Below the pieces are notes generated by a model. The model worked only from the letters and a program-made list of their open reading frames with translations. It had not been told where the DNA came from and ran no database searches. From Betaproteobacteria bacterium (GTDB taxonomy: Bacteria > Pseudomonadota > Gammaproteobacteria > Burkholderiales > SG8-39): 7,921 nucleotides of DNA. Positions 1 through 6,501 of the stretch are shown piece by piece. Where the stretch lies: positions 1 through 7,921 of the forward strand of contig JAOUGZ010000104.1 in NCBI GenBank assembly GCA_029865405.1. Reading direction: 5' to 3'. Numbering within the stretch: position 1 is the first letter of the stretch; every line of letters begins with the position of its first letter. The translations under genes were made by a program, and so were the position numbers.

Positions 1-255
1 GTCCAGGAGGCGCGCCATCGCCAGCGTCATGTCGAGCGTGTGGCGCAGATCGTGGTACAGGGTGTCGCACGGCAGATAGCCGGGATAAGTCCCCTGGAAC
101 AGGGACTTGACGTCGGCAAAGGCGCGCCGCAGCGGACCGAGGTCCGCGCCCGGATAGCGCGTCGCGAACAGCGCGAGCACCGCGTCGCGGACCTGATCCG
201 GGTCTTCGACGTTGATCTTGTTCGTGACGTCGTTCTGATTGAGGCGGTCGTGCAC
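1..255 (-). CDS. HD-domain protein, N-terminal part (gene leaves the window on the left)
   Basis: Only the first 85 codons are visible; the stop codon lies beyond position 1. The peptide runs VHDRLNQNDVTNKINVEDPD and later contains YHDLRHTLDMTLAMARLLD at residues 67-85. The Y-H-x-x-x-H-x-x-D pattern (H68, H72, D75) looks like the first metal-binding histidine segment of HD-type phosphohydrolases and phosphodiesterases. The defining His-Asp pair would lie further downstream and is not visible, so the activity and substrate cannot be named. I chose the GTG at 253-255 because the recognisable protein starts there. The frame is open further upstream, and an alternative GTG at 298-300 would add 15 residues (VAEEERARGPARTQK). 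Neither start has a well-spaced Shine-Dalgarno. The gene follows rnpB on the same strand, about 140 bp downstream, and a weak promoter lies between them. Confidence 0.72.
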   Translation of the reverse strand, partial: MHDRLNQNDVTNKINVEDPDQVRDAVLALFATRYPGADLGPLRRAFADVKSLFQGTYPGYLPCDTLYHDLRHTLDMTLAMARLLD

Positions 256-315
256 TTTTTGTGTCCGCGCGGGCCCTCGGGCCCGTTCTTCCTCCGCCAC
301 GAAACGAGAACCCGC

Positions 316-345
316 ATTATCCAGCGGTCGCGCCGCCAAACGCAA
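316..345 (-). promoter_or_regulatory. Candidate promoter for the HD-domain gene
   Basis: On the minus strand a TTGCGT hexamer (340-345) is followed, after 18 bp, by GATAAT (316-321), which matches the -10 consensus at five of six bases. Transcription would begin near 308-310. This would leave a leader of about 54 nt before the GTG at 255, or about 9 nt before the GTG at 300. The -35 match is only three of six, and it lies inside the hairpin listed as a possible rnpB terminator. This is a weak call. Confidence 0.28.
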
Positions 346-358
346 AAAGTATTTGCGT
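338..358 (-). terminator. Possible terminator region downstream of rnpB
   Basis: The minus strand carries a 7-bp AT-containing hairpin, ACGCAAA / TTTGCGT with a TACTT loop (340-358), followed by only TT. Between this hairpin and the rnpB 3' end (359-397) the RNA strand has three U-rich runs, two of five Ts and one of TTTTTC repeats. This stands out sharply in such a GC-rich region. The run of five Ts directly after the P1 helix (393-397) could itself help to end transcription. No classical GC-rich stem with a long U tail is present, so the exact termination point is uncertain. Confidence 0.3.
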
Positions 359-397
359 CTGCGGCGCAAGAAAAAGAAAAAGGCGCGAAACGAAAAA

Positions 398-733
398 CGG
401 GAGACGGCCGATAAGCCGGGTTCTGTGCGAAGGGGCGAACCCCTTCCGGCAGCCATTCCTCTAGGCCCGCGGTCACCCGCGGGCTCAAGCCACCTACCCG
501 CAAGCTCGGCCGGGCCGGCCTCAAGCGCTTGCCTATTTGGTGTTGCTCCGGATGGAGGTTGCCCGTTTCACCCCTCGGGTTTGACCCCGAGGACTCGTCT
601 CTGTGGCCCTGTTCGTCGCCTTGGCGCCGCTTGCGCGGCGGTTATACGCGCCGGGGGGTTACCCCGCATCCTGCCCTGTGGAGCCCGGACTTTCCTCTGT
701 GTCGCCACAGCGGCTGCCTGGCCATCTCCCGCC
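398..733 (-). ncRNA. rnpB: RNase P RNA, bacterial type A (catalytic subunit M1 RNA)
   Basis: This is the catalytic RNA that, with the RnpA protein, removes 5' leaders from pre-tRNAs. The conserved core is unmistakable on the minus strand: GAGGAAAGTCCGGGCTCC (680-697), then AGGGCAGGATGC, the CCAAATAGG segment, and near the 3' end ACAGAACCCGGCTTATC (410-426). These last bases pair with the first block to form P4. Helices I can trace: P1, 12 bp (720-731 with 398-409); P2, GGCAGCC / GGCTGCC (712-718 with 448-454); a short P3 with a GCGA loop (697-710), much smaller than in E. coli; a P12 stem (573-592); a P18 stem with a GTGA tetraloop (465-484); and an extra hairpin in J2/4 with a TTCG loop (429-446), which corresponds to P19. 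Ends are set by P1 and are good to a few bases. The promoter overlaps the end of the DUF3025 gene. The L15 loop is unusual (see findings). Confidence 0.97.
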
Positions 734-736
734 TGG

Positions 737-742
737 ATTTTA
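737..742 (-). promoter_or_regulatory. -10 box of the rnpB promoter
   Basis: TAAAAT on the minus strand matches the sigma-70 -10 consensus at five of six bases. It places the start of transcription at about 730-732, exactly where the P1 helix of RNase P RNA begins. No good -35 hexamer is visible at 16-18 bp. The first three bases of the box are also the TAA stop codon of the DUF3025 gene. Confidence 0.6.
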
Positions 743-1468
743 CTCCCTGAGCGGGCGGAAGTAGCGCCGGTCGTCGTAAAACGCGGCGCGCTCGCCCTCG
801 GCCAGCCACCCGGGAAAGCCGAATACCGGCAGCGGTGCGAGCAGGCGCGGCGAGGCGTCGCCGGGAAGCTGCGCGAGCCACTCGGCGGCCTGCGCGTCGG
901 CGTCGCGCTGCGGATCGATGAACAGCGCCTTGCACGTGATGCCGGGCCGGGGGTCGAGCGCCTGCTCGAGCGTGGCGTGGCCCAGCACCAGGAAGCGCAT
1001 GCTCGTACGCACGCGCGCGCGCTCGCCCCAGAACAGAGCCTTCCAGCGGAACTCGCGGATCAGGGCGTTGAGCGACGCGTCGGCGCAGGCGACGAGCGCG
1101 CCCCCTTCGTCGAGGATGGTGAGCAGGTCGCGCAGCCGGCCGCGCCGGCCGCCCTCACGCGGGATCGCCGCGGCATGCAGCGCGTTGATGCGCGCCTTGG
1201 TGCGCGGAAACGCGAGCCAGCAGAGCGCGTTGAAGAAATCGTGGCGGTTGCCGGCGCGCGTGTGCACCTGGCCGGACTCGAACACGTGCACCTCGTAATA
1301 CGGGTCGGCGCGGCCGGGGGCGACGAAGCGCAGCGCCTGGCCGCTCTCGGTGCGCAGCCCGGCGCGCTCGGACGCGGCGTTCAGGGCGCCGAGCGAGGGC
1401 TCGGCGCCCAGCGCGTCCAGCCACGGCCGCAACGGCTCGAAGATCGGATGGGCTAGGCGAGCGTCCAG
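740..1468 (-). CDS. DUF3025 domain protein
   Basis: The protein has about 242 residues and belongs to the DUF3025 family, which is found mainly in beta- and gammaproteobacteria and has no established function. The most telling segment is [20 protein letters not shown], followed by [20 protein letters not shown] (residues about 57-95). The N terminus [15 protein letters not shown] and the C terminus [11 protein letters not shown] also look like family signatures. There is no signal peptide or membrane segment. The start is unclear: the frame stays open far upstream but has no ATG or GTG near the family start. The coordinate given uses a CTG (1466-1468) that keeps the N-terminal motif and overlaps the end of pyrC by 16 bp; a TTG at 1430-1432 would remove 12 residues including part of that motif. 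Expression is probably coupled to pyrC. The TAA stop forms part of the rnpB promoter. Confidence 0.85.
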   Translation of the reverse strand: MDARLAHPIFEPLRPWLDALGAEPSLGALNAASERAGLRTESGQALRFVAPGRADPYYEVHVFESGQVHTRAGNRHDFFNALCWLAFPRTKARINALHAAAIPREGGRRGRLRDLLTILDEGGALVACADASLNALIREFRWKALFWGERARVRTSMRFLVLGHATLEQALDPRPGITCKALFIDPQRDADAQAAEWLAQLPGDASPRLLAPLPVFGFPGWLAEGERAAFYDDRRYFRPLRE

Positions 1469-2484
1469 GGCAGCGTCTCGCCGGCGCGCAGCGGCACGAG
1501 CTGGTCGGTGCCGTACGCCAGCGACTCGGGCACGCGCCAGTCGCGGCGCTCGAGCGCGATCGTGCCGGCGTTGACCGGCAGGCCGTAGAACTGCGGCCCG
1601 AAACGGCTGGCAAAGCCCTCGAGCTTGTCGAGGGCGCCCGCTTCCTCGAACGCCACCGCGTACAGCTCCAGCGCGGCGTGCGCGGTGTAGATGCCGGCGC
1701 AACCGCAGGCCGTTTCCTTGGCGCGGCGCGCGTGCGGCGCGCTGTCGGTGCCGAGAAAGAACTTGGGATTGCCCGAGGTCGCGGCCGCCACCAGCGCTTC
1801 GCGGTGCTCTTCGCGCTTGAGCACGGGCAGGCAGTAATGGTGCGGCCGCACGCCGCCCTGGAACAGGGCGTTGCGGTTGAGCAGGAGATGGTGCGCCGTG
1901 ATGGTGGCGGCGATGTTCGGCCCCGTGACCTCGACGAACTGCGCCGCCTCGCGCGTGGTGATGTGCTCGAGCACGACCTTGAGGCCGGCAAAGCGTTCGA
2001 TGAGCGGCCCGAGCACCTCCTCGATGAACACCGGCTCGCGGTCGAACACGTCCACCTCGGGGGCGGTGACCTCGCCGTGCACGAGCAGCGGCATGCCCTG
2101 CTCCTGCATCTTCTCCAGCGTGTGGAAGCAGCGCGAGATGCGCGTCACGCCGGCATCGGCGTGCGTCGTCGCGCCCGCCGGGTAGAGCTTCACGGCGTGC
2201 ACCCGGCCGGAACGCCGCGCGCGCGCGATCTCCTCGGGCGGCGTGTCGTCGGTCAGGTACAGCGTCATCAGCGGCTCGAACGCGGCGCCCTCGGGCAGCG
2301 CGGCGAGGATGCGTTCGCGGTAGGCCAGCGCCTGCTCCGTGGTGCGCACCGGCGGCGTCAGGTTGGGCATGACGATGGCGCGCGCGAAGCGCCGCGCGCT
2401 GTCGGCGAGCACTGCGGCCATCTGCGGGCCGTCGCGCAGGTGCAGGTGCCAGTCGTCGGGGCGGATCAGGGTGATGCGTTCCAT
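1453..2484 (-). CDS. pyrC: Dihydroorotase
   Basis: PyrC reversibly cyclises N-carbamoyl-L-aspartate to L-dihydroorotate, the third step of pyrimidine synthesis, in the cytoplasm. At 343 residues it is close to the E. coli enzyme (348) and of the same compact class II type. Metal ligands are all present by alignment: H13 and H15 in [10 protein letters not shown]99 in [19 protein letters not shown] (the lysine carboxylated in the family), H136 in LVHGEV, H174 in VLEHITT, and D247 in FLGTDSAPH. The start is the ATG at 2482-2484, 9 bp after the rsmI stop codon. There is no Shine-Dalgarno sequence; instead a TAGAAT hexamer sits 6 nt before the ATG. The downstream DUF3025 gene overlaps its 3' end. 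Nothing suggests that the gene is damaged. Confidence 0.97.
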   Translation of the reverse strand: MERITLIRPDDWHLHLRDGPQMAAVLADSARRFARAIVMPNLTPPVRTTEQALAYRERILAALPEGAAFEPLMTLYLTDDTPPEEIARARRSGRVHAVKLYPAGATTHADAGVTRISRCFHTLEKMQEQGMPLLVHGEVTAPEVDVFDREPVFIEEVLGPLIERFAGLKVVLEHITTREAAQFVEVTGPNIAATITAHHLLLNRNALFQGGVRPHHYCLPVLKREEHREALVAAATSGNPKFFLGTDSAPHARRAKETACGCAGIYTAHAALELYAVAFEEAGALDKLEGFASRFGPQFYGLPVNAGTIALERRDWRVPESLAYGTDQLVPLRAGETLPWTLA

Positions 2485-2490
2485 GGCGCG

Positions 2491-2496
2491 ATTCTA
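2491..2496 (-). promoter_or_regulatory. -10-like box directly before pyrC
   Basis: TAGAAT on the minus strand starts with the TAG stop codon of rsmI and ends 6 nt before the pyrC ATG. If it works as a -10 element, transcription would begin at or within a base or two of the start codon, which gives a leaderless mRNA. No matching -35 hexamer is visible, so the call rests on the hexamer, its position, and the same octamer GTAGAATC recurring before gmhA. Confidence 0.4.
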
Positions 2497-3363
2497 CTTG
2501 CCGCGTTGCAGGGCCCGCTTGTAGAGCGCGTTGCGCGGCGCGCCGGTGATGCGCGCGGCGAGCTTCGCCGCCTCGCTCGCCGGCAGCGACTCGAGCAGCG
2601 CATCGAGCACGCGCTCGGCAGCATCCGCGTCCGCCGGCGCATCCGCGCCAGGCCCGAGGACGAGGACGAATTCGCCCTGCTGGCGGTGCGCCTGGGCCTC
2701 GAGCCACGCGGGCGCCTCGGCGAGGGGCAGGCGCGCCACTTCCTCGAATTTCTTCGTCAGCTCGCGCGCCAGCACGATCTCGCGTGCGCCGCCGAAGCGC
2801 GCGAGCAAGTCCTGCACGCAGGCTCGCACGCGGTGCGGCGCTTCGTAGAGGATCACCGGCCAGGGCAGGTCGAGCGTGTCGAGCGCCTTGCGGCGCGCCG
2901 CCGCCTTTGCCGGCAGGAAGCCGGCGAACAGGAACCGGTCGGCGGCGAAGCCCGATGCCGAATACGCCGCGATCGCGGCGCTGGGGCCCGGCACGGGCAG
3001 TACCCGGATGCCCGCGCGGTGCGCGGCTTCGACCAGCAGCGCGCCCGGGTCGGATACGCCGGGCGTGCCGGCGTCGCTGACCAGGGCGACGCTCTTGCCG
3101 GCCCTCAGCTCGGCCAGCAGCGCAGCGCCCGCCGCGCGCTCGTTGTGCGCGTGCAGGGGGCGCGTCGCGCGATCGATGCCGTGCCGCGCGAGCAGCGTGC
3201 GCGTGGTCCTCGTGTCCTCGCAGGCGACGATGTCGGCCCGGCGCAGCGTGTCGAGGGCGCGCGGCGCAGCGTCGGCGAGATTGCCGATCGGCGTGGCGAC
3301 GACATACAGGGTTCCGGGGAGCACGGTCAACGCGGCGGTGGGCGGCAGCGTTAAGGGTGCCAT
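2494..3363 (-). CDS. rsmI: 16S rRNA (cytidine(1402)-2'-O)-methyltransferase
   Basis: RsmI uses S-adenosylmethionine to methylate the ribose 2'-OH of C1402 in the decoding centre of 16S rRNA. The 289-residue protein compares with 286 in E. coli YraL/RsmI. It has the tetrapyrrole-methylase fold signatures in order: LYVVATPIGNLAD (19-31), ACEDTRTTRTLL (47-58), VSDAGTPGVSDPG (95-107), LPVPGPSAAIAAYSASG (122-138), DRFLFAGFLPAK (142-153), LARELTKKFEE (198-208) and the C-terminal RsmI segment ending in ITGAPRNALYKRAL (272-285). The start taken is the ATG at 3361-3363, which shares bases with the divergent yraN ATG. A GTG at 3322-3324, just before the conserved strand, is an alternative. Neither has a clear Shine-Dalgarno. 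It heads a minus-strand run with pyrC and DUF3025. Confidence 0.95.
   Translation of the reverse strand: MAPLTLPPTAALTVLPGTLYVVATPIGNLADAAPRALDTLRRADIVACEDTRTTRTLLARHGIDRATRPLHAHNERAAGAALLAELRAGKSVALVSDAGTPGVSDPGALLVEAAHRAGIRVLPVPGPSAAIAAYSASGFAADRFLFAGFLPAKAAARRKALDTLDLPWPVILYEAPHRVRACVQDLLARFGGAREIVLARELTKKFEEVARLPLAEAPAWLEAQAHRQQGEFVLVLGPGADAPADADAAERVLDALLESLPASEAAKLAARITGAPRNALYKRALQRGK
3353..3357 (+). promoter_or_regulatory. Shine-Dalgarno candidate for yraN
   Basis: AAGGG lies 4 nt before the ATG at 3362. The spacing is short but usable, and it supports that ATG over any upstream start in the same open frame, most of which is antisense to rsmI. Confidence 0.4.
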
Positions 3364-3703
3364 GAACGCGAGCGGTACGCGAGCCGAGGATCTGTGCGCC
3401 GAGCTGCTGCAGAAGGCGGGGCTGCGCATCCTGGCGCGCAACTGGCGCTGCCGCCTCGGCGAGATCGACCTGGTGGCCGCCGAAGGCGCGACCCTCGTTT
3501 TCGCCGAGGTGCGGCTGCGGCGGGATTCCGCGTACGGCGGTGCGGCGGAAAGCATCACGGCGGCCAAGCGCGCGCGGCTGATCGCCGCCGCGCGCCTGTA
3601 CCTGTCCGGCCGCGCCGGCGTCGCGTGCCGCTTCGACGTGCTGCTGCTCGATGCGCTCGCGCCGGCGCGCATCCGCTGGATCCGCGACGCCTTCGGCGAG
3701 TAG
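3362..3703 (+). CDS. yraN: UPF0102 family protein YraN
   Basis: This 113-residue protein belongs to the UPF0102/YraN family, predicted small proteins with an endonuclease-like (PD-(D/E)XK-type) fold and no firmly established role. The family core is visible: an N-terminal helix with RAEDLCAELLQKAGLRILARNWRC (residues 7-30), GEIDLVAAEGATLVFAEVRLRR (33-54) carrying the acidic residues E34, D36 and E49, then a helix ESITAAKRARLIAAARLYL and a final CRFDVLLLD strand with IRWIRDAF. It is slightly shorter than E. coli YraN (131), mainly at the N terminus. The frame is open far upstream, but that part is antisense to rsmI. It is the first gene of the yraN-gmhA-dolP-rfaE2 run, as in the enterobacterial yraN-diaA-dolP order. 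Confidence 0.9.
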   Translation: MNASGTRAEDLCAELLQKAGLRILARNWRCRLGEIDLVAAEGATLVFAEVRLRRDSAYGGAAESITAAKRARLIAAARLYLSGRAGVACRFDVLLLDALAPARIRWIRDAFGE

Positions 3704-3726
3704 GCGCGAGGCGTTCGCGTGGCGTG

Positions 3727-4939
<1,213 letters not shown>

Positions 4940-4958
<19 letters not shown>

Positions 4959-5536
4959 CGCCCGGCGCACCGGCTTTCGAGGCCAAGATCCTCGCGCCGG
5001 ATGCCGCGGCACGCTGGGCGGCGGCGGCGCCGCGGCCGCTCGTGTTCACCAACGGCGTGTTCGACATCCTGCACCGCGGGCACGTCACGTACCTCGCGCG
5101 GGCGCGCGCGCTCGGCGCAGCACTGATCGTGGCGCTGAATGGCGACGCCTCGGTGCGCAGGCTCGGCAAGGGGCCAAGCCGCCCGGTGAACGCGCTCGCC
5201 GACCGCCTGGCGCTGGTCGCCGCGCTCGAGGGGGTGGATGCGGTAACCTGGTTCGACGACGACACGCCGGCGAGGCTCGTCGACGCCTGCCGGCCCGACG
5301 TGCTGGTGAAAGGCGGCGACTGGCCGGCGGCGAAAATCGTCGGCGCCGCCGCGGTGCTCGCGCGCGGCGGCGCGGTGCATTCGATCCCGTTCGAGCACGC
5401 GCGCTCAACGACCGCGCTGCTCGAGCGCGCCGCCGCCGGGACTAAAGGCGCAGCTCGAAGAACCGCGCGCCGGGCGTCGGCGCCGCGGCGTAAGGGCCGC
5501 GCGGTGCGAACCCGAGCGCGCCGTACAGCGCGATAG
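4940..5536 (+). CDS. rfaE2: D-glycero-beta-D-manno-heptose 1-phosphate adenylyltransferase (HldE C-domain type)
   Basis: This enzyme transfers AMP from ATP to heptose 1-phosphate, giving ADP-D-glycero-beta-D-manno-heptose for the LPS core. It corresponds to the C-terminal half of E. coli HldE as a stand-alone protein. Nucleotidyltransferase motifs are clear: FTNGVFDILHRGHVTYL (36-52) with the HxGH site H45-H48, NGDASVRRLGKG (67-78), RPVNALADRLALVAAL (81-96), VTWFDDDTP (102-110), RPDVLVKGGDW (118-128) and HSIPFEHARSTTALLER (147-163). The GTG start overlaps dolP by 19 bp and is probably read by coupled translation; no strong Shine-Dalgarno or ATG is present. Homologues normally end soon after the STTALLER motif. 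Here the frame runs on for about 35 residues that are rich in Arg, and this part is antisense to the 3' end of the GNAT gene. The core identity is secure; the 3' end is doubtful. Confidence 0.92.
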
Positions 5537-5906
5537 CCGGCGCCATCTTCGGCAGCGTATCGAGCAGCAGCGCGCGGCAGCCCGCGGCGCGTGCCGCAGC
5601 GATCACCGCTTCGGTGAGCGCGCGGCCGATGGCGCGGCCGCGGTACGCCGGGCGCACGTAGAGCCGCTTCATCTCGCCGGCGCCGTCCGCGAGGCGTCGC
5701 AGCGCCGCGCAGCCGGCCGGCACCCCGTCCTCCAGGGCGAGCAGCAGGCGGCCCGCCGGCGGGCCGTATTCGCCCGGCAATTCAGCCAGTTCGCGCTCGA
5801 AGCTGGCGAAACAGCAGGGCTCGTCCACCCAGCGCTCGTACTCCCGGAACAGCGCGCGCACTTGCTCGATCTGCTCGGGCCGGGAGGCCTGGACGATGTC
5901 CGCCAT
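5442..5906 (-). CDS. GNAT-family N-acetyltransferase
   Basis: This 154-residue protein should transfer an acetyl group from acetyl-CoA to an unknown acceptor. Motif A of the GNAT fold is present as MKRLYVRPAYRGRAIGRALTE (residues 79-99), including the acetyl-CoA-binding R-x-x-G-x-A (R91, G94, A96). Motif B follows as ALYGALGF (126-133). The N-terminal half has the usual helical lead-in with LFREYERW (19-26) and GRLLLALEDGVPAGCAALR strands (52-70). The substrate cannot be predicted. The ATG at 5904-5906 fits the family start. A weak -10-like CACAAT lies 7 nt upstream at 5914-5919. The gene is divergent from the unknown gene on its right and convergent with rfaE2, with a 95-bp overlap of reading frames. 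Confidence 0.88.
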   Translation of the reverse strand: MADIVQASRPEQIEQVRALFREYERWVDEPCCFASFERELAELPGEYGPPAGRLLLALEDGVPAGCAALRRLADGAGEMKRLYVRPAYRGRAIGRALTEAVIAAARAAGCRALLLDTLPKMAPAIALYGALGFAPRGPYAAAPTPGARFFELRL

Positions 5907-5952
5907 GGCCGCGATTGTGGGCGCGGCCGCCGGCGCCGTCCAGGCGCAGCAT

Positions 5953-5961
5953 TGCTATCAT
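5953..5961 (+). promoter_or_regulatory. Extended -10 promoter element before the unknown gene
   Basis: TGCTATCAT fits the extended -10 pattern TGnTATnnT, with TATCAT at 5956-5961. This type needs no good -35 box, and none is visible. Transcription would start at about 5968, which is the G of the GTG start codon, so a leaderless mRNA is likely if the element is real. Confidence 0.45.
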
Positions 5962-5967
5962 GGGGCG

Positions 5968-6501
5968 GTGAAGCTGCATCAGCTCAAGGTGGATTACAAC
6001 GCCGAGCAGGACCGCCTGCTCATGCTGATCGCGGCGAGCGACGCGGTCGAGCTGCGCATGTGGCTGACGCGCCGTTTCGTGAAGCTGCTCTGGCCGCTGC
6101 TGGTGAAGCTCGCCGAGGAGGCGAGCCCGCGCATCCGGACGCAGGCGAATCCCGAGGCGCGCAAGGCGCTGCTCGGCATCGAGCACCAGCAGGCGGTGCA
6201 GAAGGCCGACTTCAGCAAGGCCTACGAGGGCAGCAAGTCGCGCAACATGCCACTCGGCGAGGAGCCGTTGCTGCTCGGGCGCATCCAGACCGGGCATGAC
6301 CGCAAGGGCCAGCCGGTCCTGGCCCTGCACCCCGCGGAAGGCCAGGGGGTGACCTTGACGCTCGACGCGGTGCTGCTGCATTCCGTGTGCCGGCTGCTGC
6401 AGGCAGCCGTGAAGAAGAGCGGCTGGGACATGGAGCTGAAGCTGCCAGGCACCGAGGCGGCGCCGACCGCCGACGAGCGCACCGGGCGCACGATCAACTA
6501 G
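5968..6501 (+). CDS. Conserved protein of unknown function
   Basis: I do not assign this 177-residue protein to a named domain. It starts KLHQLKVDYNAEQDRLLMLI, with strand-like alternation, followed by an amphipathic helical segment VELRMWLTRRFVKLLWPLLVKL (residues 28-48), a charged middle stretch with FSKAYEGSKSRNMPLGEEPL (82-101), and then GRIQTGHDRKGQPVLALHP and LTLDAVLLHSVCRLLQAAVKKSGW (130-153). The last ~20 residues are polar and probably disordered. It has no signal peptide and no clear membrane helix, so it is probably cytoplasmic. The overall feel is of a small conserved proteobacterial protein. The GTG at 5968 is chosen because the recognisable chain begins there and an extended -10 box lies just upstream. 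An ATG at 5896 in the same frame would add 24 residues and overlap the divergent GNAT start. The 3' end overlaps the ABC-F gene by 8 bp. Confidence 0.78.
   Translation: MKLHQLKVDYNAEQDRLLMLIAASDAVELRMWLTRRFVKLLWPLLVKLAEEASPRIRTQANPEARKALLGIEHQQAVQKADFSKAYEGSKSRNMPLGEEPLLLGRIQTGHDRKGQPVLALHPAEGQGVTLTLDAVLLHSVCRLLQAAVKKSGWDMELKLPGTEAAPTADERTGRTIN

Noticed and set aside
27..524. 165-codon minus-strand frame over rnpB and the HD gene
   Set aside because: Out of frame with the recognisable HD-domain peptide and partly inside the RNase P RNA.
239..1456. 405-codon plus-strand frame across rnpB and DUF3025
   Set aside because: It covers the full RNase P RNA gene and is antisense to a family protein; no protein motif is seen.
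740..2707. 655-codon open frame on the minus strand
   Set aside because: Only the last ~242 codons are a real protein (DUF3025). The upstream part is an Arg/Ala-rich shadow running through pyrC, which is clearly coded in another frame.
1678..3354. 558-codon plus-strand frame antisense to pyrC and rsmI
   Set aside because: Arg-rich shadow composition with no recognisable motif, opposite two well-supported genes. Long antisense frames are expected in DNA this rich in GC.
5436..5550. Intrinsic terminator between rfaE2 and the GNAT gene
   Set aside because: No hairpin followed by a T-run on either strand; the GC repeats pair in many ways and give no specific signal.
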